The notes under the pieces are model-generated. The model was not told the DNA's origin and ran no database searches. It saw only the letters and a list, made by a program, of their open reading frames with translations. Below are positions 7,418 to 15,641 of a stretch of DNA of 15,820 nucleotides, in pieces (position 1 is the stretch's first letter; each line of letters starts with the position of its first letter). This stretch comes from Lichenicola sp964242425. GTDB lineage: Bacteria; Pseudomonadota; Alphaproteobacteria; Acetobacterales; Acetobacteraceae. The DNA lies in contig CAXTCK010000066.1 of assembly GCA_964242425.1 (NCBI GenBank), positions 1-15,820 of the forward strand, written 5' to 3'. The position numbers and the translations under genes are program-made.

Positions 7418-7453
7418 TGACAAGAGCAGCCCGCCCAAGCTAGACCACTGCCA

Positions 7454-7475
7454 TTCGCATCGATTTCGCATCGAT
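7454..7475 (+). repeat. Exact 11-bp tandem direct repeat in the Hint-gene leader
   Basis: TTCGCATCGAT occurs twice back to back (7454-7464 and 7465-7475). The period equals about one helical turn, which would suit side-by-side binding of a regulator. It lies 60 bp before the start codon. A role is inference. Confidence 0.5.
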
Positions 7476-7534
7476 CACCGGCCCGGTCACCGATGCCACC
7501 GCGTTGATCGATGCCGCAGCGTTGGGGGAACCAC

Positions 7535-9673
7535 GTGGCCAACACCTATGTCACCATGACGCTCAAGAACGCGGCGTTCAGCGACGGCTCGGTGCTGAGC
7601 GGCACCTACACCGCCGAGTATAATGCCAGCGGCTCGCTCATCGCCATCGTCAACCCAAGCTTCATCGTCACCCCGTTGACCGGCGTAGTGACCACCTTCA
7701 CCAGCGCCAAGGTCGACACCGCGACCGGCTCCTTCGAGCTGACCGCCGCCACCGGCAACAACGCCCTTTATTCGAACCTGAACATCGACTGGTCGGGCCA
7801 GACGCCGACCACGCTCAACTCCACCAGCGGCACCGCCGCGACAACGGTCACCAACGCCGCCGGCACCGTCCTGCCGTTGACCAGCACCGGCACGGTGGCC
7901 AGTGTGGTCGACCAGTCGGTCACCACCACCATCAACGGCGCCGTGTTCGGCGACGGCGCCACCCTGTCCGGCACCTGGACCGCCACCTACGACCCGAACG
8001 GCTTTCTCCTGGCGGTGCAGAACGCCACCTTCACCGTCACCGGTCCCGGCGGTACCAACACCTTCACCAGCATGGGAACGTTGCCCTACGCGAACGACCC
8101 GACGTCGAGCGGCTTCACGTCCTACGAGATCCACAGCCTGTCGATGACCGGCACCGGCACCTACAACAGCCTGTACGTGGACTGGAAGAGCGAGAACCCC
8201 AGCTCGTTCTACGAAGGCAGCCCGTCGCTGTTCACCTCCGTCAAGAACTCCGCGGTGAGCGCGACCACGGCGATCCGCCTGGTCGGCGACGGCACCAGCG
8301 GCACCGGCTCCGTGCCCACCATCACCGGCCTGCCCGCCACCGAGACCGGCACCGACACGGTGCTCGTCCCCATATTTGCCGGCGTCGTGGTGACAGACTC
8401 CGACAGCACCACCACGACCAGCGCCACCATCACGCTGGACAACGCGAACGGCGTCGCGACCGACGCCAACGGCGTGCTCAGCGGCCTGGGCCTGACCAAG
8501 GTCGCCACCGGAACCTACAGCCTTGCCGCCACCAGCCCGGCCAACCTGTCCAGCGAGCTGCAGGCGCTGAATTTCACCCCCACGGTGGCGGAGGTCGCGC
8601 GCGGCAGCACCGTTCCGACCAAGATCGCGCTCGCCGTCAATGACAGCGACGGCTCGGTGTCCGCCAGCACCGTGCTGACCGAGACCGCCACCTGCTTCCT
8701 GTCCGGCACCCTGGTCGCGACCCCGACCGGTGCGGTGCGGGTCGAGCAGCTGTGCGCCGGCGACCTCGTGGAGGTGCTCGAGCACGGCCGGCGCGTCGCC
8801 CGCCCCGTCGCCTGGGCCGGCAGCGGATGCATGAACGCCACCCGCTTCGGCTGCCGCGACGAGGCGTTCCCGGTTCGCATCCGCGAGAACGCGTTCGCCC
8901 CCGGCCTGCCCGCGCGCGACCTGCTGGTGACGCCCGAGCACTGCATCCTCACCGCGGCCGGTCTGGTCCCGGCGCGCATGCTGGTGAACGGGGCGTCGAT
9001 CCTGATCGACCGCTCCCTGCCCGAGTACGAGTTCTTCCATCTCGAGCTCGACGCCCACGGCATCCTGCTGGCCGAGGAGCTGCCGGTGGAAAGCTACCTC
9101 GACACCGGCAACCGCCACCTGTTCGCGGACGGCCACGCCCATGTCGGGGTCCAGCGGTTGCCGACCCTGGCTGCGCCGCTGGCGGTGGCCCGCGAGCTGG
9201 TCGAGCCGGTCTGGATGCTTCTCGCGCAGCGCGCCTCGGTGCTTGGCTTCGGGCGTCCGCGCGACGTGCCCGTGCTCACCGACCAGCCGGACCTGCGTCT
9301 GCTGCTGGAAGGCGACATCGAGCTGTCCTGCTGCTGGAACGACACGCGGCACTTCGTGTTCCAGATCCCGTCCGGGGTCCGGCCGGTCCGGCTGCTGTCC
9401 CGTTCGGCCGTGCCGGCACAGGTGATCGGGCCGTTCGTCGACGACCGCCGTACCCTGGGCGTCGCGGTCGAGAAGCTGGTGCTGTGGACCGACCTGGACG
9501 GCGTCGTGGTGCCGGCCAGCGCCCTGGCGCTGGATGGCTGGCACCAGGCCGAGGGCGATCGGCGCTGGACCAACGGCACCGCCGCGCTCGACCTGCAGGC
9601 GGCCGACAGGGTCACCTATCTCGACGTGCATCTGGCCGGCACGATGCCCTACCTGGATGTGCGGGCGGCCTGA
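7535..9673 (+). CDS. Hint-domain protein with N-terminal beta-rich tandem repeats
   Basis: This is a large, probably extracellular protein of 712 residues. The N-terminal half is rich in Thr, Ser, Gly, Asn and Ala. Two diverged repeats, about residues 3-110 and 128-245, each have an opening strand, then FSDGSVLSGTYTAEYNASGS or its partner FGDGATLSGTWTATYDPNGF, and end with LY-x(n)-DW-x(n)-P. A cadherin-like or adhesin-like segment follows (about 255-385), with VTDSDSTTT and LQALNFTPT. A Hint_2-type domain begins at Cys387 (CFLSGTLVATPTG) and includes TPEHCILT with His469. The C-terminal region (GPFVDDRRTLGV, LDGWHQAE-RRW) is the usual companion of this Hint type. The GTG at 7535 is chosen because GGGGGAA ends 4 nt before it; an ATG at 7511 is possible. 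No signal peptide is visible, so export would need another route. The function is unknown. Confidence 0.8.
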   Translation: MANTYVTMTLKNAAFSDGSVLSGTYTAEYNASGSLIAIVNPSFIVTPLTGVVTTFTSAKVDTATGSFELTAATGNNALYSNLNIDWSGQTPTTLNSTSGTAATTVTNAAGTVLPLTSTGTVASVVDQSVTTTINGAVFGDGATLSGTWTATYDPNGFLLAVQNATFTVTGPGGTNTFTSMGTLPYANDPTSSGFTSYEIHSLSMTGTGTYNSLYVDWKSENPSSFYEGSPSLFTSVKNSAVSATTAIRLVGDGTSGTGSVPTITGLPATETGTDTVLVPIFAGVVVTDSDSTTTTSATITLDNANGVATDANGVLSGLGLTKVATGTYSLAATSPANLSSELQALNFTPTVAEVARGSTVPTKIALAVNDSDGSVSASTVLTETATCFLSGTLVATPTGAVRVEQLCAGDLVEVLEHGRRVARPVAWAGSGCMNATRFGCRDEAFPVRIRENAFAPGLPARDLLVTPEHCILTAAGLVPARMLVNGASILIDRSLPEYEFFHLELDAHGILLAEELPVESYLDTGNRHLFADGHAHVGVQRLPTLAAPLAVARELVEPVWMLLAQRASVLGFGRPRDVPVLTDQPDLRLLLEGDIELSCCWNDTRHFVFQIPSGVRPVRLLSRSAVPAQVIGPFVDDRRTLGVAVEKLVLWTDLDGVVVPASALALDGWHQAEGDRRWTNGTAALDLQAADRVTYLDVHLAGTMPYLDVRAA

Positions 9674-9717
9674 CCAGCCGGCGGATCGTCGCGACGCCGG
9701 ACGCCCTGGACGTACCT

Positions 9718-9729
9718 GCTGCCGGCAGC
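9718..9729. repeat. 12-bp perfect palindrome between convergent genes
   Basis: GCTGCCGGCAGC is self-complementary. It lies in the 69-bp gap between the stop codons of the Hint gene and the convergent Rieske-domain gene. It may help end transcription, but it has no loop and no T-run, so this is weak. Confidence 0.25.
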
Positions 9730-9742
9730 CGCCAGGCGAGGA

Positions 9743-11212
9743 TCACACACTCGCCAGGAGGTTGATCTTGAGGTCGCGGAAGGTGCGCCGGAAGCGTGAC
9801 GTGCGCTCCGCGTCCAGCCTGTCCTCGAGCTTGCGCCCCAGCTCGCGCAGCCGGCCTTCGTCCAGCCGTTCCGCTTCCCCGAACATGGACCGTTCCTCCG
9901 ACCCGGCATGGTGCAGGAACGCCGCCTGCAACGCCCGCAGGGCATCCTCGAACGCGGCACCCTGGGTCGGCAGCTTGACGATGGCTCCCACCATGTCCGC
10001 CAGCACCCCGTGTTCGGCATAAGCGATGTCGACGTCCTCGCTGACCGGCGACACCGCCGGATAGAAGATCGCGTCCTCCACCACCTCGTGTATGTCCAGC
10101 TCGGCCGCCAGCGTGTGCAGCAGCGCGTGGCGCTGCGGATCCTCGCCCGGCGTCGCCAGGGTGCGCGCGAACAGCCGGCGGATCAGCTCGTGGTGCTCGA
10201 ACAGCACCTCCGTCGCCTTGGGATCCGCCGCCGCCGCTTCGCCGGTCTCGCCGCGTTCGCCGGCCACCCGCGCCAGCGTTTCGGCGGTCACCACCGGGTC
10301 GCCCGGCTCCTGTTCGCGCCTGAGCTCCACGTTGCCCCCGCGCAGGCGCACCTGGTAGCGCGGCTGCGGGCAGGTGGACGGCCCGGTGACCGGCTGCCCG
10401 GTTTCGAGGTCGTAGCGCGATCCGTGCCACGGGCACACCAGGGTGCCATCCGTCACCCAGCCCTGATCGAGCGGCCCGCCGGCATGCGAGCAGCGCGCGC
10501 CCATGGCGTGCACCCGTCCGCCGTCCCGCACCAGCACGATGCCGATCTCCTTGCGCGCCACCTCGTCCCACACCGCCACCCGGTGCGGCACCTTGTGTTC
10601 CAGTTCCGCCAGCGGCAGCACCGACACGAAGTCGCGCGGCTCCGGGCTGCGGTCGGCGTGGTCCACCGCGTTGCCGCGCCGGTAGATCAGGTGGGCGCCC
10701 AGGTAGCTGCTGGCCCCGGTGGCGAGAAACGCCGTGCCGCTCACCCAGCGCCCCGCCGCCAGCCGGCCGCGTGCGCGCAGCGACACCGACAGGAGGTTCA
10801 GCCCCGTGGACACGATGTTGATCGACCCGTGCACCAGCCCGGTGCGCCGGTCGCGCCCGTTGAGGTGCTGCCAGTCGGCGAGCCCGGTGGCGATCGCCAG
10901 CACCGCCCCGGCCGCTCCGGCCTTCAGCGCCAGGTCCGCAGCACGCGGCACCCCCCGGTCGCGCAGCACGCCGGCCGCCCCGAGCAGGTCCAGCGCGAAG
11001 GCGAGGCTCCAGGTGCCCACCGGTATCGCGACCGCGAGCGGATGCACCGGATGCCCCAGCGAGCGGCCGTGCAGCGTGTTGGCCAGCCCCTTGCTCGGGG
11101 CCCCGCCGATCTGCCCCGTGCGCGAGATCGCCTTGCCGAGCGCGTAGCCCGGCCGGTCCAGTTCTTTCGCCGTCTCGATCCGGCCGATCAGCGCGTCGAT
11201 CATCCTGCTCAT
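9743..11212 (-). CDS. DUF2231-Rieske [2Fe-2S]-hemerythrin HHE fusion protein
   Basis: This 489-residue protein has three domains. Residues about 45-180 form a DUF2231-type membrane domain, with the HGRSLGHPVHP motif (48-58) and helices near 60-80, 94-112, 127-145 and 155-175. Residues about 195-300 form a Rieske ferredoxin domain with all four [2Fe-2S] ligands: C241-S-H243, then 16 residues, then C260-PW-H263. Residues about 333-450 form a hemerythrin-like four-helix domain with likely iron ligands in FEHHEL (340-341), IHEVVED (375-379), AEHGV (401) and FLHHAGSEE (434-439). The soluble domains would face one side of the inner membrane as an electron-transfer and O2/NO-sensing or redox unit; that role is inference. 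The start at 11212 is preferred to ATGs at 11224 and 11284 because GAGG lies 6 nt upstream. No partner gene adjoins it. Confidence 0.85.
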   Translation of the reverse strand: MSRMIDALIGRIETAKELDRPGYALGKAISRTGQIGGAPSKGLANTLHGRSLGHPVHPLAVAIPVGTWSLAFALDLLGAAGVLRDRGVPRAADLALKAGAAGAVLAIATGLADWQHLNGRDRRTGLVHGSINIVSTGLNLLSVSLRARGRLAAGRWVSGTAFLATGASSYLGAHLIYRRGNAVDHADRSPEPRDFVSVLPLAELEHKVPHRVAVWDEVARKEIGIVLVRDGGRVHAMGARCSHAGGPLDQGWVTDGTLVCPWHGSRYDLETGQPVTGPSTCPQPRYQVRLRGGNVELRREQEPGDPVVTAETLARVAGERGETGEAAAADPKATEVLFEHHELIRRLFARTLATPGEDPQRHALLHTLAAELDIHEVVEDAIFYPAVSPVSEDVDIAYAEHGVLADMVGAIVKLPTQGAAFEDALRALQAAFLHHAGSEERSMFGEAERLDEGRLRELGRKLEDRLDAERTSRFRRTFRDLKINLLASV

Positions 11213-11567
11213 GCGGCACCTCATCCCCTGGCTGGTGTTGGAGGTGGGCCCGCCCCGCCGCCCGCGAACGAGCCATTGGATCAATTCTGCTGCATCGCCC
11301 GTCTCGCATCCCTTCCTGCCCGGGCGGCCTGCGTGACCGTGGAGCTGCGCCCTGCCGTGCGACGTCCATGGAGCAGCCGGGCGGCCGGAACCAGGCTCAT
11401 CGTGTGCCGCTTGCTCCAGCCGCCTTCGGCCGATCGCCGGGACGGATCAGCCTCCTGCCCATCATCCGCGACACGGAGCGGAACCGGTCCCGGCCGTCAC
11501 CGGGCAGGATGCTGCCATCGAAACGGTTGTGCCCGGCGTTACCCGATCCGGCCCGTGCCAGCCTGCA
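11213..11567. other. 355-bp gap without a convincing gene
   Basis: This lies between the start of the Rieske-fusion gene and the end of the unrecognised 330-residue gene, both on the minus strand. Only compositional open frames are present, with no recognisable family signature. It should contain the promoter of the Rieske-fusion gene. I found no EcfG-type or clear sigma70-type boxes. Short overlapping CCGG-type inverted repeats near 11485-11505 are the only structure seen. Confidence 0.4.
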
Positions 11568-12560
11568 TCACCACACGCTTTCCCGCGGTCGAACCATTGA
11601 CCGCTGTTCCGTGACCTTCTTCCACTCCTGGTAGGCCATGAAACGCGGAGCGAGGAACCGGTAGGTTTCCTCGGTGAGCGCCCAGCACTCGTCGAGGGAA
11701 CGTGCCGTGCAGGCATTCCACTTCGCCAGCAGGTCCTTCCATCCCTGGTAGGCCATGTACAGCTCGTCGCGACGGTTGCGGATGAACACCGTCTGCGCCG
11801 CCGCCTGCCGCAGCACGGCGACCACCTCGCCGGTCTGGGCGTCGATGTCGGTGAAGCGCTCGCGCATCCTGGGGATGGCACGGTCGATCATCCGCCGCGT
11901 CTGCGCCAGCATCTCCTGGCGTTGGCTGTCGCCACGCCCGCGGAACTTCAACCGTCCGAGGCGCGCCCCCAGGGCCTCGATCCCTTGCAGCATCTGGGCC
12001 CTCAGCGCCTCGACGAACGACAACTCGTGGGCGAGCCGGGCCATCAGGTCCAGCACGGCATCCCCGTCGGGCAGGCCGAGGATCTCGGCGCTCCTGCGGA
12101 AGGCGTTGCTCACCTGTGCCTTGAACGCCGGGTCGTTGACGCACGCGATCAGCGTCTGCCCGTCGACGTGGGAAAGGTCCTCCTCGGACGACCCGAAGTT
12201 GCGCACCAGCCCGTACTGGAGCTTCGCCAGCGCCAGCTGGCAGAACGCCTCGCCGGCGGTCCAGCTCGCTTCCCCGGTCAGCACCTCCGGCGGCAGGTCG
12301 TCTCCCAGGCGCAGGAACTGCACGAAGGCCAGGGACCGCTTGATCTGCACGATCATGCGCCCGTCTGCGCTGTCGTCCGCGATGCCCGCCTCGCGCTGGA
12401 TCGTTGCAAGCGGAACCAGCGCCTGGGTGTCGCCCAGGTGCACGCGCATCATCACGTCGCCGCCGGCCTGGCCGCGGACAAACAGCGGCTCCCCCAGCAC
12501 CTTGAAGGCGCGGTTCTCCAGTTCGCAGCGCCGCGGATCGGCCGTCTCGGGGGCTGTCAT
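11568..12560 (-). CDS. Hypothetical protein, 330 residues, helical with C-terminal YQ-x-WK repeats
   Basis: I do not recognise this family. It is a soluble protein with no signal peptide or membrane segment. The N-terminal third is mixed (LGEPLFVRGQAGGDVMMRVHLGD). From about residue 145 onward it appears mostly alpha-helical, with charged heptad-like stretches around 175-260. Near the C-terminus a short motif is duplicated: LYMAYQGWKDLLAKW (268-281) and FMAYQEWKKV (307-316), 39 residues apart. The DNA of the two copies shares a 14-bp identity. Codon use matches the neighbours, and the ATG at 12560 has GGAG 8 nt before it, which supports a real gene. It follows the hybrid histidine kinase by 102 nt on the same strand and could be co-transcribed as an output or accessory protein, which is inference. 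Confidence 0.7.
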   Translation of the reverse strand: MTAPETADPRRCELENRAFKVLGEPLFVRGQAGGDVMMRVHLGDTQALVPLATIQREAGIADDSADGRMIVQIKRSLAFVQFLRLGDDLPPEVLTGEASWTAGEAFCQLALAKLQYGLVRNFGSSEEDLSHVDGQTLIACVNDPAFKAQVSNAFRRSAEILGLPDGDAVLDLMARLAHELSFVEALRAQMLQGIEALGARLGRLKFRGRGDSQRQEMLAQTRRMIDRAIPRMRERFTDIDAQTGEVVAVLRQAAAQTVFIRNRRDELYMAYQGWKDLLAKWNACTARSLDECWALTEETYRFLAPRFMAYQEWKKVTEQRSMVRPRESVW

Positions 12561-12662
12561 GGGTCACGCTCCGGCTCGGCCTGTTCCCCGTTCGTAGCGG
12601 AATCCGGTTAACGCCCGGGAAACGGCCGCCGGCGGCGCTCAACCGTCCAGGTGCCGCCGCCC
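12561..12662. other. Short gap between kinase and 330-residue gene
   Basis: This 102-nt spacer holds a perfect 12-bp palindrome, GCCGCCGGCGGC (12625-12636), shortly after the kinase stop codon. No promoter boxes were recognised. The palindrome might attenuate read-through, but there is no T-tract. Confidence 0.25.
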
Positions 12663-15410
12663 TCACGTGCCGGCGATCAGCTCCCGGATCCGGCTGGCCA
12701 GCGCCTCCATCGCGAAGGGCTTGGTCAGGATGTGCATGCCCGGGTCGAGATGGCCGTGGCTGAGCACGGCGTTCTCGGCGAAGCCGGTGATGAACAGCAC
12801 CTTCAGGTCCGGCCGCGCCATTCGGGCGGCGTCCGCCACCTGACGGCCGTTCATGCCTTCCGGCAGGCCGACATCGGTCACCAGCAGGTCGATGCGTGCG
12901 CCGGACCGCAGCACCTTCAGCCCGGCGGCCCCGTCTGCCGCCTCGATCGCGGTGTAGCCTAGGTCCTGCAGGACCTCCGTGACCAGCATCCGCACCGTGG
13001 GCTCGTCGTCCACCACCAGCACCGTTTCGCCCCGTCCCGCGCGCGGCGCCTCGGCCAGCTCGGCCGGCTGCTCCGCCTCCTCCGCCGCACCGTGATGCCG
13101 GGGCAGGTACAGGCAGACCGTCGTACCCTGTCCCATCTCGGAATAGATGCGCGCCTGTCCGCCGGACTGCCGCACGAAGCCGTAGATCATGGACAGGCCG
13201 AGCCCGGTGCCGTGGCCTACCGGCTTGGTGGTGAAGAACGGATCGAAGGCACGCGCGATGACCTCGGGCGTCATCCCGGTGCCGTTATCGCTCACGCACA
13301 GCGCGATATACTGCCCGGGCGGCAGCTCGCGTTCCCGGGCGCCCCGCTCGTCGAGCCACTTGTTGCCGGTTTCGATGGTCAGGCGGCCATCCTCCGGCAT
13401 GGCGTCGCGCGCGTTGATGCACAGGTTCAGCAGCGCGTTCTCGAGCTGGCCGGGGTCCACCAGGCTGTTCCACAGCCCGCCCGCCGTCACGACCTCCACC
13501 GTTATTCCGGGGCCCATCGTGCGCCGGATCAGCTCCTCCATCCCCATGACCAGCCGGTTCACGTCCGTGGGCCGGGGATCAAGCGTCTGCTGCCGGGAAA
13601 AGGCCAGCAGCCGGTGCGTCAGCGCCGCAGCACGCCTGGCCGCCCCCTGTGCCGCGGTGACGTAGCGGTCCACGTCCTTGATCCGCCCTTGCGCGATGCG
13701 GGCCTGCAGCAGCTCCAGGCTGCCGCCGATGCCGGTCAGAAGGTTGTTGAAGTCGTGCGCCAGCCCGCCGGTCAGCTGGCCCACGGCCTCCATCTTCTGG
13801 CTTTGCCGCAACTGCTCCTCGAGCCGGGCCCGCGCCTCGGCCGCCTCCTTGTCGGCCGTGATGTCGCGGCCGACGCCTGTCAGGCCCTCGCCGCCGGGTT
13901 CCGGGGACAGCGTCCAGGCGATCCAGCGCCAGGTTCCATCGGCCGAAACCATCCGGTCCTGAACGCGGGCCGGTTTCCCCGTGGAACGCATCAACAGGAG
14001 CGCATCCATCACCGGTCCGAGATCGTCGGGATGGACCAGCTCGGAATAAGGGCGGGTGAGCAGGGTCTTCTCGTCATGGCCGAGCAGATGCGTCCAGGAT
14101 GGGCTGACCCGCCGGAGATGCCCGTCATAGTCGGCGACGACCAGCAGGTCCTCGCTGAGTTCCCACAGGCGGTCGCGCTCGCGTGTCCTTTCCTCGACCT
14201 GGACCTCCAGCGACGCGGCCAGCTCGCGCAACTCGCGCTCCGCGCGTCGCCGCTCGATCGCGCCCCGGACGCGCTCGGCGACGTTGCGCACGAAAGCCAG
14301 CTTGTCCGGCGTCCACGAGCGCGGCGTCTCGCTGAGCACGAAGAACATCGCCACGAGCCGGCCATGCTCGATGAGCGGTAGGTTGATGAAGGCGCGGACG
14401 CCAATCGCTTCCAGCTCGCCTGCGCCGGCAAGCGTTCGCAGGTCCTGCGACACGTCATCGACGGCAACCGTTTCGCCGCGTTGCAGGGCCTCGAGATAGG
14501 ACCCGTAATCCCGCAGCCGGTGGAAGCCGACGACGCTTCTGGAACCTGGAGCCGTCCAGTCCCTCTCGATGCTGAGGACCTCCCCGGCATGATCCAGGGT
14601 GCCATAGCCGGCAGCGTTGACGTCCATGGTACGGCCCAGGCTTTCGGCTGCCATCGAAGCCATCTCGCCGGCATCTTCCACGTCGCGTAGCTGCTCGCCC
14701 AGCTTCAGCATCCCGACCTGGCGCCGTTCGGCCAGGCGCAGGGCCTGTGCGGTCGCATGCTGCTCCGTCCGGTCGCACAGGATTTTCAGGTAGCCCAGCA
14801 GCGCGCCCGCGTCGTCATGCATCGGCGACATCGTGCCGCTGGCCCAGAACCGGGTGCCGTCGCGCCTGAGGTGCCAGCGTTCGTCGGCAGCGCGTCCCGT
14901 CGCGCACGCAGCCCGCATCTCCGCCTCCGGCGCCAGGGCCGCTCGATCCTCGGGCGTCCAGATCAGTCCGGCGTCGCGGCCGAGCAGCTCCGCCTGGCTC
15001 CAGCCCAGGATGTTGCTCGCCCCGATGTTCCAGCCGGTGATGCGGCCATCCGTGTCGGTGGTGATGATGGCGAAGTCGGTGGCGCTTTCCAGCACCAGCC
15101 GAAACCGGTTCTCGCTCGCCTGCAGGGCGGTGTTCAGCATTCTGCTGCTGCCGAGCTCGGCCTGGCTGGTCGCCATGGCATGCGCATGTTCCACCACGGC
15201 GCCGGCGGCGTCGCCGCGTGCCTGGACGGCATCCTCGCGCGCATCGCTCGTTTCCTGGCGGCTCCGGGCCAGGGCCTGCCGATGCCCCTCGACACCGTTG
15301 GTCGTGTCCGCGGCAGCCTCGACGGCCGACCGCGTGGATCCGGCAAGCTGCCGGCGGAGCTGTTCTATCTCGGACAGCAACGCCGCTTCCCGGCCCGCCG
15401 GCCCATCCAT
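12663..15410 (-). CDS. Hybrid sensor histidine kinase (PAS-GAF-PAS-HisKA-HATPase-REC)
   Basis: This 915-residue cytoplasmic hybrid kinase has no transmembrane segment. The order is an Ala/Glu/Arg-rich coiled coil (about 5-95), PAS (about 98-215, FRLVLESATDFAIITTDTDG), GAF (about 235-385), a linker coiled coil, a second PAS (about 415-530), HisKA with GGLAHDFNNLL and phospho-acceptor His552, HATPase_c (about 640-760; N box LCINARDAM, G1 DNGTGM, G2 GTGLGL), and a receiver domain (about 795-912; VVDDEP, phospho-acceptor Asp846 in VTDVGLP, conserved Lys in TKPF). All catalytic residues seem intact. It would autophosphorylate and pass the phosphate to its own receiver, then probably to a separate phosphotransfer protein not seen here. 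The signal is unknown. The ATG at 15410 follows the antitoxin stop by 8 nt; starts at 15446 (ATG) or 15455 (GTG) would overlap the antitoxin gene. Confidence 0.88.
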   Translation of the reverse strand: MDGPAGREAALLSEIEQLRRQLAGSTRSAVEAAADTTNGVEGHRQALARSRQETSDAREDAVQARGDAAGAVVEHAHAMATSQAELGSSRMLNTALQASENRFRLVLESATDFAIITTDTDGRITGWNIGASNILGWSQAELLGRDAGLIWTPEDRAALAPEAEMRAACATGRAADERWHLRRDGTRFWASGTMSPMHDDAGALLGYLKILCDRTEQHATAQALRLAERRQVGMLKLGEQLRDVEDAGEMASMAAESLGRTMDVNAAGYGTLDHAGEVLSIERDWTAPGSRSVVGFHRLRDYGSYLEALQRGETVAVDDVSQDLRTLAGAGELEAIGVRAFINLPLIEHGRLVAMFFVLSETPRSWTPDKLAFVRNVAERVRGAIERRRAERELRELAASLEVQVEERTRERDRLWELSEDLLVVADYDGHLRRVSPSWTHLLGHDEKTLLTRPYSELVHPDDLGPVMDALLLMRSTGKPARVQDRMVSADGTWRWIAWTLSPEPGGEGLTGVGRDITADKEAAEARARLEEQLRQSQKMEAVGQLTGGLAHDFNNLLTGIGGSLELLQARIAQGRIKDVDRYVTAAQGAARRAAALTHRLLAFSRQQTLDPRPTDVNRLVMGMEELIRRTMGPGITVEVVTAGGLWNSLVDPGQLENALLNLCINARDAMPEDGRLTIETGNKWLDERGARERELPPGQYIALCVSDNGTGMTPEVIARAFDPFFTTKPVGHGTGLGLSMIYGFVRQSGGQARIYSEMGQGTTVCLYLPRHHGAAEEAEQPAELAEAPRAGRGETVLVVDDEPTVRMLVTEVLQDLGYTAIEAADGAAGLKVLRSGARIDLLVTDVGLPEGMNGRQVADAARMARPDLKVLFITGFAENAVLSHGHLDPGMHILTKPFAMEALASRIRELIAGT

Positions 15411-15418
15411 GTCAGTGT

Positions 15419-15613
15419 CTATGGGGAAGCGCCTTCGGCCGACCATCGACCCCACGAGGCGCCGGCAGGCCGCCCTTCCTTCTCCTGCAACAGGCGCAGG
15501 CCGGCACGCACCACCTCGCTGGCGGTGCCATGGCGTCCCGAGGCGATAAGCGTCGCGACAAAGGCGGCCAGTTCGGGGGGCATGGAGATGTCAAGGGCAG
15601 CGCGGCGCGGCAT
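15419..15613 (-). CDS. ParD-like (ribbon-helix-helix) antitoxin, short, no adjacent toxin
   Basis: This 64-residue protein has an N-terminal strand, RRAALDISMPPELAAFV, followed by IASGRHGTASEVVRAGLRLLQEKE. That is the signature of the ParD/CopG ribbon-helix-helix DNA-binding antitoxins of type II toxin-antitoxin systems. Family members usually run to 80-90 residues, with a C-terminal tail that wraps the ParE toxin. Here the tail after QEKE is a short Gly/Trp/Ser-rich stretch unlike ParD. No ParE gene follows; the hybrid kinase starts 8 nt after the stop. The ATG at 15613 is chosen over an upstream start at 15658 because AGGG lies 6 nt before it and homology begins there. The longer form would also run through the palindromic operator. 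Its role may be autoregulation of the antitoxin-kinase transcript, which is inference. Confidence 0.7.
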   Translation of the reverse strand: MPRRAALDISMPPELAAFVATLIASGRHGTASEVVRAGLRLLQEKEGRPAGASWGRWSAEGASP

Positions 15614-15641
15614 GGCAAACCCTAACACGCTTCTTCTACCC

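Larger units (their letters stand above)
7212..7534. other. Intergenic region with an AT-rich pocket upstream of the Hint gene
   Basis: This 323-bp gap has no convincing gene. Its first 100 bp are GC-rich and hold a hairpin. Roughly 7325-7435 is strikingly AT-rich compared with everything else in the window. The last 80 bp return to normal composition and contain an 11-bp tandem repeat. It most likely holds the end of the hpnN transcript and the promoter and leader of the Hint-domain gene. Confidence 0.6.

Noticed and set aside
7487..9631. A 714-codon open frame on the minus strand opposite the Hint-domain gene
   Set aside because: Compositional Gly/Ala/Val/Arg/His shadow with no domain signature. 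The plus-strand product has clear Hint motifs.
9908..11614. A 568-codon plus-strand frame opposite the Rieske fusion gene
   Set aside because: Antisense shadow rich in Arg, Gln and His. The minus strand encodes intact metal-binding motifs.
11368..11634. An 88-codon plus-strand frame in the gap before the 330-residue gene
   Set aside because: No ribosome binding site or family features, and its end overlaps the 3' part of the minus-strand gene.
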